From the NCBI RefSeq assembly GCF_007655135.1, contig NC_045132.1, positions 2,666,001-2,730,000 on the forward strand: a stretch of DNA of 64,000 nucleotides. The letters are read 5' to 3'. A program made the translations under genes and the position numbers. Numbering within the stretch: the first letter of the stretch is position 1; each line of letters opens with the position of its first letter. This stretch comes from Punica granatum. Lineage: Eukaryota; Streptophyta; Magnoliopsida; Myrtales; Lythraceae. The notes below the pieces were generated by a model. The model saw only the letters and a list, made by a program, of their open reading frames with translations. It made no database searches and was not told where the DNA came from. Shown here piece by piece: positions 23,187 to 34,962 of this stretch.

Positions 23187-23470
23187 TTCAAAAAATACTC
23201 ATAATTTATTCCGCAAATTACAGGAGTCACTAGTTTAAGATAAAAAAAAAAACTGGTAAACATAATTACTCACTCGGTCACTCCAAATTTTTCTCTCCAT
23301 CCCTTTTCTTGAGAAAATATTTGAGTATTACTCATCTACTTGCCACCCAAAAAAAAAAAAAAAACCAAGCAATCAATTAAGTTTAATTTGGTTCCATACC
23401 TCTCTGCATTTCCTCAATTTGGTCATCACCTTTGTATTTCATTCAATTTGGACCTTATTTTTTAGTAGAT

Positions 23471-23935
23471 CAATTTGGACCTTATTTGTTTCTATTACAG
23501 ACCGATTTTTCAACCCAAACACCCATTAGGCTTGTGTGTGACGTGGCTCAAATGGCCCGAGTGGTAGCCCCGGATTGCTTCGGGTCTAAGTATATGAAAG
23601 ATATACTTCCCTAATTAATCGAATGAGGTATTATACGGAAGATATCTTGGGATCTCTTGAATAAGCAATCAATATATCTCCAACTCTTTATAAGTCAACT
23701 TATAGATTATGCACTATTTGCTATTGTGTAAGGCTCTTGATGACTTCCGCGTCAAAGAGGAAAATCGGGACACCATCCCTGATCTCTCCTGTTATTCCCT
23801 GCAATTAATTTGCTTCGAGTTTCCCTTGACTTCGGGAGGGATTTGCGAGGGAAGATTCCCTAGCAAAATTCCTTCTCAAAATCATGTTTTTCTTGTAGCG
23901 ACTTTAGAATAGACTTGTTACAAAGGTACGTACGA
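23471..23935. other. No gene seen
   Basis: Short mixed-composition stretch between the duplicated block and the LINE remnant; no motif recognised. Confidence 0.4.
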
Positions 23936-24367
23936 CTAATGGGCTGGGGCGTATCGGTATCAGTACCTGAGTGAGAGTTCTATGAATAGGAAGCTGAATC
24001 GAAGGATCACTTGCTCTTTACTTGCCGTGCAACTCAGCAACTTTGGAAGAGTACTCTTGACAGATTTGCAGTTCATCGAGAAGTGAAGGATTGGAATTCG
24101 GAGATGACGTGGGCTTGCTTGTTTAAAGGCAGGGGACTTGATTCTATCATTCTTCGTCTTGCGTGGACATGTTATATCTATCAAGTTTGGCAGGAACGGA
24201 ACCTCCTAACTTTTCAAAAGAGGACAAATTTGATATCCGTTCTTTTGCTGCAAGTGTTTGGCCTCGTAAAGCTAAGAGTGAGATTTATTCCTTATTTTGA
24301 GGGCAAGCTTAAGAATTCTTGTATAAATAGAGTTAGGGAATGGGAGCTTATACGGTCTAGGGCCTAG
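23936..24367 (+). mobile_element. LINE (L1-type) 3' fragment, zinc-binding reverse-transcriptase tail
   Basis: The frame contains DHLLFTCRATQQLWKSTLDR, followed later by ILRLAWTCYIYQVWQERN and a basic C-terminal stretch. This is the C-terminal zinc-binding module following reverse transcriptase in plant LINEs (HLFFxC ... W ... WxERN pattern). Two in-frame stops precede it and the first Cys pair is lost. The AT-rich tail after 24450 may be the poly(A) end. Confidence 0.75.
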
Positions 24368-26053
24368 ACGGGTCCCGGGAAGAGAAAGAATGAGTGGAGC
24401 CGGTTTTGCCGATTTTAACTGAGAAAATCCCTAGTCACTCTTTTTTTATTGTCTTTCTTCTTTTATTGATAATAAGTTGAAAAATGTAAAATAAATTTAT
24501 GAAATATTTTATAAAAAATTATTAATATATTTAATGATAAAAAATACAAAAAAATAGTAAAAGGTATTAATTATTAAATAAGTAAATACTATAATAATAT
24601 TGTCAAGTCATCACAAGAAATTCATTTTATACCGGTAACAACTATGTAAAATCTTACCCAAAAAAAAAACTATGTAAAATCCATATCTAATATGAGCTTA
24701 TCGGTGCCTAACCCTATAAGCTTAAGCCGTAGTTAATATATAGATCTCTCATCATCTTATTATTATTATAAGGATAATCCTCTATTCTTAATTATCGACT
24801 GTAAGTTTCTATTATGTTATAATCCATATACATCTTGCTCATCTTCTTCTTCTCCTCCTTCTCCTCGTCCTTCTCCTTCTTCTCCTTCTTCTTCTTCTTA
24901 TTCTACACATTTGGTCCTTTAAGTTTGGCTTGATATTCAATTTCTTTTTGGTAACAACTGATGCAAATATATTAAAACAAAACTATATGTTCCTTACAAC
25001 CATACAAGGAAAACAAACACCCCTAGCATCATTCGATAACAGGTCAAAAAGAAATTTAGGAGGGGTCTCTAGAACAGTAGAGTTCATAGGTTGCTCGCCG
25101 CCATACGAGCTTGATATTCAATTTCGTTGTTTTCTTTTTCTTTTAGTCGTAACTTTAACATTCGATAAACGTCTCACTTGGTCTCATCAACTGAGTTTAT
25201 AAATAACAGTAACATGGCTACTAAGTTGGTGTACATGTACAACTTGTACATATGTGGCATTTTTAAATTTCTTCATTTTTAAATTCCAAAAATAACGAAA
25301 AGGAAGAAAGAATCGGTAAGGGTAAGCCAACGAGAGGAGAGTGGTTTCTTGAGGCGATGGTGGCCCACATTGAGCCACAACCTCTCTCGTCTCTGCCACT
25401 CAGTTGTTTCATCACTTTTCTTTTAAAAAGAAAAAAGAAAGAGTTAAATAATTACTTTTTTATTATTTTCTTTGTTTTTTTTGTAAATGTCACATATGCA
25501 TAAGAACTAGAAAAATGCATGCGCATTGCTGTGGATTATTTTATTGATGAAAGTATATCACAAATCCATTCAAATTATATTAAACTTGAAACTATTTTAA
25601 TTTTCTTTAAACTGACAAATCTGATAATTTCTAACATGATCTCCACCAATATTCCATCCGATAATTCAAATCATAGAATATGTAAAATAAATAATGGTAT
25701 ATGAGGATTAAATGAAGTCAAGTGAATTAAAAATATTTGAAAAGAATATACATAAAGTTTAGAAAAATATGCAAATATAGAACATCTAAGTTAATATAGA
25801 TCGCGTCCATAAACGATAAAACTATAATAATTAGTTGAGTAACATATTATGTAGGTTCTTTTTGCCATGTTGATAGAGTTACTTTTGAAAAAATAAATAT
25901 TTTTAGCAAATTTCGAAGGATTTATATGAAAATAAAAAGAACAGTAAAGTGGGGAAGCTTTTGAAAAGATAAAGAATTTGAACCAACCAATAAAATTTTG
26001 TCACAGGTCAAACAAAAGGAGAGTTTCCCCTTGAAAGTTGAAACTCTACGAAA
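24368..26053. other. No gene seen; AT-rich spacer with (CTT/CTC)n near 24840-24900
   Basis: No conserved reading frame. A pyrimidine-rich TTCTTCTTCTCC tract of about 60 bp lies at 24838-24900. The rest is AT-rich. Confidence 0.5.
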
Positions 26054-27797
26054 TCTATATATATATATATATATATATAAACAAAGTACGAGCTCAATGT
26101 TTATATAGCCACATTATTAAAAATAAGAAATGGAATTCTCTCATTTTGCCACATCATCATTTATGTATTAAGAAAATTTTTTATCATTAACTCTTCAATA
26201 GAATATATATTATTTGCATGTAACCCAAAAAAATATATATAAGAGAATAAAATATGCAGTAGACCATTATATTAGATGCTATTGAAGAAATTTTTTATAT
26301 TCTTTTATGATTAATTATGCAAGTGTATACATGATAAAGTCTAATTAGCTATTTTCATAAAATTATTATTAATTAGCTATTATTTAGGAAGTTCTTAATA
26401 TTCTTTTGTGATGACTTTGTGGAGGAGCCTTATATATGGTCAAGAATTTCAAGATATAATTTAATATTGTCCAACATATAAATTATATAAAACGAAATAT
26501 AGTCCAAGTTATATGCATATATTGTATATATACCGTTTGCTTATATATGTGCATATATTTGCCGTTTGCAAGATTATATATATAATCTATATATATGGTT
26601 TGGATATATCTATATATACATATGTGTGTAGTTTATAGATTATATATGTTGTTTGCATATATAGATTATATGTTTGCCGCTTGCATATATATTCATACAT
26701 AGATGGCAATTAAAATATATACAAAAATACATATAGATTATATATATGGATTTGACTCTTCTAATCTTTATCTATATATATATATATCCCATGAAAAATT
26801 GGAAATTGAATATAGAGCTTGGATCTTTTAAAGAACAATAACATTCTGGTGTGCAACGTGCATAAAGGTAACTATGACCTCTCTCTCACATCAAACCTGA
26901 GCAAATGTGTTCTAGGCAAGACTAAATTCATGCTCACGTGTGACTATAACTGATTTTTTTTTATTAATTTATCTTTTCTATATGTAGTTTTGCAGATTTT
27001 GAGAATCTACAAAGATGTATTGTATGATGAAAGAATTGACACCTGTAAAATATGCATGAAAACTAGAGTGATATTCATAAGATTGTGAGACGCCCTGACC
27101 ACAAGGAGTAACAAAATTATTAATTTTAACTTGATTTTCCTTGATGAAGAGTTATGCTTGCACTTTTTTACTAAATATATATATTCTTTTAATACAATAT
27201 TTGTTTATTTATTAAATTATTACTTCTAAAGGAATTAGGGTTCATTAATGCATGCAAGTATAAGAAAGTCTCAATCAATTTGTTCCAACCCTTAATTCGT
27301 GAAGGAGGCTTATACACTATCAAGAATTTCAATATATAACTACAGCTTCATTGAAATACTGCCCAACAAATGTTAATGTAAATAGCTATATGTTAGTGGA
27401 TAAGCTTTGTCCAATCGGCATGAGTAGCAGTATTGTACTTTTCTTTCTTGGATAGCCATTCTTATACCCTTTTAATTATTATATTTGAAAAATTCAAAAA
27501 TATTGCTCTACCATATAAATTTAAATAAAAATAACTATGATTTTTTAAAATGTTTAAAATTATACTACAATAATTCCTTGAAAAAAATAAAATATTTGTC
27601 AGATGTAAGTTTTAAGATACTATAGAGATCATAGAATTATGTTTTATTATTTATGTAGCAACCAAAAAAATTATAATCACATATTACAATATAATTAATT
27701 CAATATTCATGTAAAGAAAATTAAAAAATTAGTATATTTAATAATCATAACATTTAATCTATAAAGGCGCCCGCGTAACGCGCGGAAATTCACCTAG
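26054..27797 (+). mobile_element. Nonautonomous Helitron, 1744 bp
   Basis: The 5' end TCTATATATATATATATATA follows an A. The 3' end has the GC-rich hairpin GCGCCCGCGTAACGCGCGG, then AAATTCACCTAG, and is followed by T. There is no coding capacity. The first 130 bp resemble the Helitron at 36515-37218 (CACATTATTAAAA, CACATCATCA, TTTTTTATCATTAA). Confidence 0.8.
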
Positions 27798-29164
27798 TAA
27801 CTTATGATTGTGAGAAGACGATTCAGAGAAATGACATGCTTTCTATTCAGAGGCAATCGCATCCCTTCATATCTCTTTTCTGTATGTCTAATAAGTCCAT
27901 TGACCTTTAAAATAATGGAAAAAATAAATTAGATCGTTGTTATGCTGAAGTCTAATATCATAAATTACTAATTCCTTTAGATTTGCATTAATGTGATTGG
28001 ACTATATAGTAATTACACTTATTTCTATTGTCGACTTTAATATTTTTTTCTTCGACTAATCCTTCCTCCTTTTCTTTTCTTTTTCCTTTTCCTTTCCGGT
28101 TAATAAAGACTAACAAATTAATCTAATTTATCAAATGGGACATCTTTTAATTTATCGACTGCAAGGAAATTCTATGAGGGATTGAAGAACAGGAGGGAAA
28201 AAAAAAGTCCTATTAAGGAGAATTGAATTCAAAATCTTTTAATTCTAAGTAAGAGTAGATGTCAACGAACCCCTTTCTCTTGAATGAGACCCACGTGAAA
28301 AATTAACTTGATTCTCAGTTAATATAGCACAAAATCAAATTGCTATTATTAAATTCTCACTAGACTTATACTGAAATGTTTTCTCCCACTAATACTTGAG
28401 CTAATAAGTAACCAAGTAAGGATATTCATTCTGTTATCCTCTGTGAGATTCTTTTTCATTTGGATAAATATACTGCGCAAAAAATTCCAATTTTTTAGAT
28501 CAATTACAAATTTATCACAATATTAGGATGGTGCTGAATTTAGATGTATTGCTTCAAATGTTCACAGAAGCGAGAGTATTGACTTTTTTTTTTCCCCCAA
28601 TCTGCCTTTCAGGACCCCTATCTTTCAAATTCGAGTGTTTGAAGGGTTTCATTGATTCACAACTAGCACCACCATACCACTGGAAATCAGTGAATCCTAC
28701 CTTCACGATGTGTGCAAATGTAAAATCATAAATTCAATGAATTACAAGCTTGCTCCCCTCTTCTTTTTTTTTTGGTTAAATTCTTTTTCATGGAAACTGG
28801 ACCTAGGGGGTGTAAAACAGTCGGTCGGGCCAGGTTTCTTCCTTTCGGATCACATCTCGATTTTTTTCTATTCAGGTTTCTTAGTATGAAATCCACCCAA
28901 GAACCAAATGCAATAGGTTAAAAAGGCCCATTATAATCTCGTATTTCGGGTTAAGGCGACCTTTTAATGTTTCATTCAAAAGCGGCGGGACACAGTAATG
29001 CCTACAAGCATCGTTAAATAATAACATATTCTAATGTTTGCTGCAAAATCCAGGTGAACGTGTTGATTTTCTTTTCGTTGCTCTGCTTTTCCTCCTGAGT
29101 GCTTGACGAATGATCGACGGATTTACTGCAGCGCAAGTTCAATGTCAGCCCGGGCCCCTATGGA
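27798..29164. other. No gene seen
   Basis: AT-rich spacer; short frames (for example around 28528-28731) have no recognisable similarity or splice context. Confidence 0.5.
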
Positions 29165-29689
29165 ATGGAGGCAATCTTAGTTGCGCTCACTGAGATAGGG
29201 CTGCAGGGCATGTTCGGCTTCCTTGAGGAAAAACCGCGCCAGTTGCTTTTGCCCGCGCCTATATGCAATGGCGGACCATCGGTTCCTGCTAATTGCAGTT
29301 TGGCTGCCGCTTTATCTCCCTTAACCCTTTCTCAAGCTTCGTGTGATATTCAGGGCTTTCTGAGATTTGGACTTCTTCGAGCAGTTCGGCATTGGACACA
29401 TTGGCTCCAGTACCCTCTTCCAAATTCATTATCCTTGTCTAAAGATACTTCTCAATTGAATTGTTTCATGGCCCGGTGGATCAACTACTTTGAATTATCA
29501 CCATACCTACCATCCATTAAGTGGTTCGGTATGGGACTGAAGTTTATGTGTGTCGCATCATCGCCAGGGGTACTGTCATTATTTCCTATTGGGAGCTCAT
29601 TTCTATCATTGATTATATATATGGGAGCTTATCTGGTCCTGGGTGGGACCTGTTCGGGGCTCCATTGTAAACTACAAAGAGTAATATAA
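29165..29689 (+). other. Unrecognised 174-codon reading frame
   Basis: An ATG-initiated frame with an unusual richness in Leu, Pro and Ser for this AT-rich region. I recognise no domain. Its 3' half lies in the duplicated segment and its last codons run into the MITE at 29635, so the stop belongs to the transposon. It may be a decayed gene fragment. Confidence 0.15.
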
Positions 29690-31440
29690 TCGACTGCACT
29701 TTACCTTCAATCGACTACATTCATTTTGCAGTCGACTATGTTCATATTGATCATCCCCGAACCGTCCCGCCCAGGACTGAATTATATTCCTTAATTCTAC
29801 GACTGGACTAAGAGCCCTACTTAGTGGAAACTGTATATATGTTACCTTGTTCTTCTTTCCTTCAATTTAATTATTATTATTGTTATTATTATAAACTTAA
29901 ACACTGATCCTTTGCCCTTCAACTGTTGGAGAGTAACCACAGTTCATATGCATCTACTATATTTTGTTCCCATATCGACCCCGATTAATTATAATATTTT
30001 AATATGATTTTATGTCACCATGACGCGAAATCTCCCCACATTATTGGATGTGTGATGGGTTGCAGGATCCATGCGCATCCAAAACGATAAAAATCATTTT
30101 AGCATGAAATGGAGTCATGTTAAAGGGTCCCCGTTATTAATAATGACAACGAAGCAAGAACTCGATCGGGTAGGTTCCCGCCTCATCAGAAAAATGGATT
30201 GATTCTTTATATGGGAATTTATAAAAGTATGAGCCATTACATTCGTATCTTTGCATCCTAGTTGTCCAGGACGGTTAGTTATAGTATCTCAAAGTTTCAC
30301 TTGCATATTTTCACTTTTTATTTTCAACTTTTGACCCCCATATTATTATGACAAAAATTTTAAATTGATCATTACACACTTCACTTATGTGCCACTCTTT
30401 AAATTTTTCTTTATTTTTTGAAAACATAGATTAATTTTATGAAATAAAATATATCCATGTAGAGACGAGGGAGGTTGGTCGGTGCAGGCACACTTGCAAC
30501 TACCACCACCATAATCACGTTGAGAGTAGCGGCAGGAGATGGGCCACCAATGCCCAAATCCGCCCCTCTCAATGCATAAAGAAAAATTAGAGTCGTCTTA
30601 TCTGCACATATTCAAAAGAATTAAAAGATTATAAATTATTCGTATTATTTGCAAAAAAATCGAAAAATTAGAAATTCTATTCTATCACCCGAAAATACAA
30701 TTGAAACCATTTTAAAGTTTAAACTATACTAACCCGTGGAGATAGTCATTTCTGCTTCAGATAGTACAAACGCTACCTTCAGAGAGTTACAAAGGGAAAT
30801 TGAATGCTAGGATAACAGTTTAAAAAATGAATGAACCTAAAAGCAATTGAAAACCTTATGTGCTCTTATCCATAAAAATATATATCTAATTACTAATATA
30901 TAATTTCAAAACCTTAGTCTTTCCATCTCACTGTGGTTTTCTAAATTGTCTATTACCGCTAATTCAATAAATTATGGCCATTAGATTTTGGACAAATCAA
31001 GAGATCTCCTCTGACCTCACTTTTTCTTTAAAAAAAAAGAAAACTCATAATTTATTTCCTAAATTATAGGAGTCACAAATTTAAAGTTAAAATGGTAAAT
31101 TTACATAATTATTCATTCAGTCATTCCACATTTTTCTATCTACCCCTTTTTTTGAGAAAATACTTGAGTATTACTCATCTATTTGGCCAAATAACATTCA
31201 AGCAAATGTTTGTAACTTTAAAAAATTGACCCCACAGTGATTAACATATTTTAACTTATAGACATTTTGATTGGTTATTACTCAGTTGCACTGAATGAGT
31301 GAGACTCACCCCCTCTCTCTCTCTCTCTCACATACACGCACAATCAATTAAGTTTAATTTGGTTCAATATACCTTTCTCCATTTCCTCAATTTAATCAAT
31401 AGCTTTTTATTTTCATTCAATTTGGACCTTATTTTTTATT
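29440..31440. repeat. Segmental duplication, copy 2 (partner at 20220-23470)
   Basis: Direct-oriented partner of the block near copy B. It carries the uninterrupted MULE target (around 31025-31050), a 144-bp MITE, and an extra stretch at about 29970-30125 that copy 1 lacks. It ends a few hundred bases upstream of GDSL copy C. Confidence 0.7.
29635..29778. mobile_element. MITE, 144 bp, with about 25-bp inverted repeats
   Basis: The left end GGTCCTGGGTGGGACCTGTT and the right end, in reverse complement, AGTCCTGGGCGGGACGGTTC form inverted termini; the interior repeats ATCGACTRCA motifs. The duplicated locus near 20440 lacks it. The target duplication is unclear, so the superfamily is not assigned. 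Confidence 0.6.
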
Positions 31441-31804
31441 ATTCTCAAATTCCTGCATATAATATATCCACATTAAAAGTAAATAATTTTGAGCAAAATT
31501 GCAACCAAGTACATTTAATACATCCGCGTGTAATGTTGGTGGATCTCTAGCCAAAAAAAAAATGGAATATATAACCATTAATACCGAGTATACATATCTT
31601 TAACAAAATATAATAGAAAGGGGAAATTAAAACGCGCAACCGTTCCAATTCAATGTACTGCATGTGCTTCGATCCCATCTCTCCTGGTACCACCAAGCTA
31701 TATGCTTCGTTCTTGTCATCTCTATTCAATTATTTCCAGTAGAGCCGATTTTTGCCTAATATTTTAATCGGCCAATAAACTGTAGAGATCTCACAATCTC
31801 CCTG

Positions 31805-31807
<3 letters not shown>

Positions 31808-31836
<29 letters not shown>
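31808..31836. repeat. (AT)n microsatellite upstream of copy C
   Basis: A pure AT dinucleotide run about 130 bp before the copy C start; the same run, longer, lies upstream of copy D (about 62039-62074). Confidence 0.95.
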
Positions 31837-31923
31837 CGTCCAGATCCAGAATAATGGTGTTCAGTGGCACTGGCCCCGGTCGAATTAGAGCACACGTAGA
31901 CTTCTAATTGGGGGAGCAGCTAT

Positions 31924-31931
31924 TATATAGG
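31924..31931 (+). promoter_or_regulatory. TATA-like box of GDSL copy C
   Basis: TTATATAG about 36-43 bp upstream of the copy C ATG; the corresponding TATATATAA precedes copy D. The distance is short, so the leader would be very short. Confidence 0.4.
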
Positions 31932-31966
31932 ACACAAGATTCAGCAGCAAAGCCATAGTGTATATC

Positions 31967-33549
31967 ATGGCAAGCTCAAATATCCCTTACTGTGTTCAGT
32001 TTATATTTCTAGCCATCCTCGTATCAACAACATGCTGCTTCGGGGGATACCAACGAACAAATAACGAGCTTAGGCCACGATACGATTCTGTGGATTCAGC
32101 GTCCAATGAACTTGCACTGCATCTGCATCAGATTTTAAGTGATTCTGGGAGTCAACATGCACTTCCGGTGAGATTGACACCTTCCTTTCCTCTCTCTATT
32201 TTCACTTAGAGGGAATTCAATCTTTCAATTACATACATATATGCTGCACATGTATGATATGTACAGTACAATAGAAAGAGTTCTTGCGAAACAATGTTCT
32301 TACATGCTCAGAAAAGTCTTCTACCCTAAACTAACTGTTGCTGTAATTTGCTCTCATATTGAACATACGCATTAAGGATGAATGGAAAATCGTTTTCCAA
32401 ATCAAAGTCAAACAATTAATCCTAGCTTGTACGAATTTCGCATTTGGCCAGGGTGATTACTCGTGTGGAGGGAGGAGATGTGCATCTAAGGATGATGGTG
32501 CCGGTCGCAGTGCCATGGGCTGGGGAGAACTGATGCTTGGGTTTAAGCACTCTGTTTTCGACCATTACAGTTCTCTCCTTAATATGATCAGAAACCTCCC
32601 TAACAAGAAGCAAGGTACAATTCCATAAAGACCACCAAATCATCATATTAAAAAAAATTAATATTAAAAAAGAACAAAGATACCCAAAAATAACATTTCG
32701 TTTGTTCCGCGGATAGATAGAATTAAGCTGCAATTACTGCTTAATAAATATTACTCGGTTTTAGATTTATTATTAATTAGGAAGCATGTTCTGAAGTTAA
32801 CTGTCAGCTACAATTTCACGTTGTTTTATGCATATGCATATTCTCCCTTGAAACAGTGGAAAGGTATAGGCCAAGCAAGGGGGAGCATCATCCGAAGATG
32901 TTGTTTGTCTTCGGCGATTCCCTGTTTGATGCGGGCAACAACAAATACATCAATACAGATTATGCTCCAACCAAGTACCCATATGGGTTCACCTACTTCA
33001 CCAATTCCACAGGAAGAATATGTGATGGACGCATCCTCCCAGACCTTATTGGTAAGTTGACGCAGCGTACACGCAAATAACCTATCACAAACCCGTTGAT
33101 TCGCGCACGAATACCGGAACTGCGACCTTCTACTACCTGTTGATTCTACGAATACTAGGAGATAGGCATCAAACTTGAATCGACTCCGAGATTGGACAAA
33201 GAGCACAAAAGCTCTAAACTTTATTGATAAATCCGAATTAACTGTTTCAGCCCTAGGGCTTACAAAGCTTAAATAGGGATTAAGAAAACTTAAATTGCAT
33301 AAAAAGAAATAAACTTTCTTAAAATTATAAAAACACCCAAATAACTATAAAATGCCCGTTTGAGGACCTAAACGATGAAATTTGCCTTAAATAACGAAAA
33401 ATCACAGCAAAGCGGTGAATTTTGCTCCGGAGGCCATTTTCTTTGAGATAGAGTCATTAGAACCTACTTTTCTCTAGGTACTGATTTACCGCTATCTCTG
33501 CCGCATCATAAGTTCACCATTTTTCGTGGCTTATTATCTTTTTCTCACA

Positions 33550-33602
<53 letters not shown>

Positions 33603-34962
33603 CCTAAGATGAAGCTCAGCTGATTATAACTTTTGAAAACTCTTCAAGTAATGAAAATCTCATACAATCACATTACACACACACACACAGACAAATGAGA
33701 AGTTTGAACTCATAAATATGTCAAAACACATTTAATTCGCAGCGGAATACGCAAATCTGCCTTTGATTCCACCGTCACTGCAACCAGAGGCAGACTTCTC
33801 TTATGGAGCCAACTTCGCCTCAGGAGGAGCAGGCGTTCTCAACTGGACTAATAGTAACTTAAATATGGTAAGCATCTCAATCCTTCTTGTTATTCGGGAA
33901 AATCTATAAATGGGAGTTTCTTTCCCGTATAATTATTGGTTCCTAGCTTACCGAAAAAAAAAAAAAAGGCTTCCTAACACTCCTAACATTCTCAAATTAA
34001 TCAGGCCGCATATATATATAAATATATATAGAGCTCCTTGATTTCTTGCATTTTCAGAGATTTGATTTTTACTCTCTGTTATTTTCTTGTTCGCTATGCC
34101 AGATCAATTTTATGGAGCAAGTTGGCCAATTTAAAGATATGGCAAGGAGACTGAACGCAACATTAGGTCCCGATAGAGCAAGGGAGATTTTGGGCCAAGC
34201 TGTCTACTTATTCAGCATTGGTGGCAATGACTACATCTACTATTTCACTGAGTTTTACTCGGAGGGCCAAATCGCATTCCAAAACGTGGGGCCAATGGGA
34301 TGCCTTCCCTCTCTCGAAATGGACTATCCTGAATATAACGGGAGTTGCATCCCGGTGCTACTCTCAATGCCCATTTTACATAACAAGGAGCTCTATGAAG
34401 CACTCACGGATTTGGCTGAACGTTTAGAGGGATTCAAGTTCTCGGTTATGGATTACTTGCCTTCCCTTTATGATAGAATGATGGATCCTTCTAAGTACGG
34501 TAAGCAAATCAACAAACCGTCTGTTTATATATAAGTTCTTTGAATCAATCACGTCATCAACATCTAATATAATTAAGGATGTCTTAAGTAATGAATGCAA
34601 TTGAATTCTAGCTTTTAATGTGGAGACATCAACTTGTACACAGCAACCATGGTATTTCTTTATCAAGTAGGCTGTATATATGTTCTTCATATTTTGTGAC
34701 AGTTTTCCAATTCTTCAAAATTATGATAGGTTTCGAGATCGGGAGAGCCCCATGCTACGGCAAAGATGGCAGAGATTACCGGGGACCTCGGGGATATGGC
34801 TCAGGAAATTATACCCTTTGTGAGTATCCGAGTGCGTATGTTTTCTTCAATGCCGCTCACACGACTCAAAGAGCCAATGAACAGTTGGCCAAGCTCTTAT
34901 GGGATGGGGATCCTTCAGTGACAAGACCTTATACTGTGAAGCAACTTTTCGAGGAAGACTAA
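31967..34962 (+). CDS. GDSL esterase/lipase-like protein, copy C (six exons, internal deletion)
   Basis: Exons inferred: 31967-32167, 32452-32614, 32857-33051, 33743-33867, 34103-34499 and 34730-34962, all with GT-AG borders, giving 437 codons plus stop in a continuous frame. Exon 1 encodes a signal peptide (FIFLAILVSTTCCFG). Exon 2 is the inserted exon with MLGFKHSVFDHYSSLLNMI. Exon 3 has MLFVFGDSLFDAGNNKY (Ser near 143). Exon 4 has SYGANFASGGAGVL. Exon 5 has SIGGNDYIYYF with the GxND block intact, but then FYSEGQIAFQNVGPMGC, which lacks about 32 residues and one intron compared with copy B. Exon 6 has VFFNAAHTTQRANEQLA, so the catalytic Asp of DxxH is Asn. Family enzymes hydrolyse ester or lipid substrates in the secretory or apoplastic space, but loss of Asp and of a domain segment makes activity unlikely. 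The upstream GTG in frame is ignored for the ATG at 31967. Confidence 0.8.
33058..33508 (-). mobile_element. Solo LTR, 451 bp, 6 bp into intron 3 of copy C
   Basis: On the plus strand it runs from TGACGCAGCG to GCCGCATCA, the reverse of the LTR at 17919. The target duplication is perfect, TAAGT (33053-33057 and 33509-33513). The intron begins GTAAGT at 33052, so the duplicated target is the splice donor itself. The donor copy next to exon 3 is preserved. Confidence 0.93.
33551..33601 (+). repeat. Poly(C) run of 51
   Basis: An uninterrupted run of 51 C lies in intron 3 of copy C, just after the solo LTR. Such a run is very unusual in an AT-rich plant genome and may be an assembly or sequencing artefact. 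Confidence 0.95.

Larger units (their letters stand above)
20220..23470. repeat. Segmental duplication, copy 1 (partner at 29440-31440)
   Basis: Blocks in the same order and orientation recur in the partner: the TTTCATGGCCC/TACCATCYWTTAAGT stretch, TTGACCCC then TATTATGACAA, and TCTAATTACTAATATA then AACCTTAGTCTTTC. The partner lacks the 1571-bp MULE present here, and this copy lacks the MITE at 29635. No convincing gene lies in the shared part apart from the promoter side of copy B. Confidence 0.7.
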
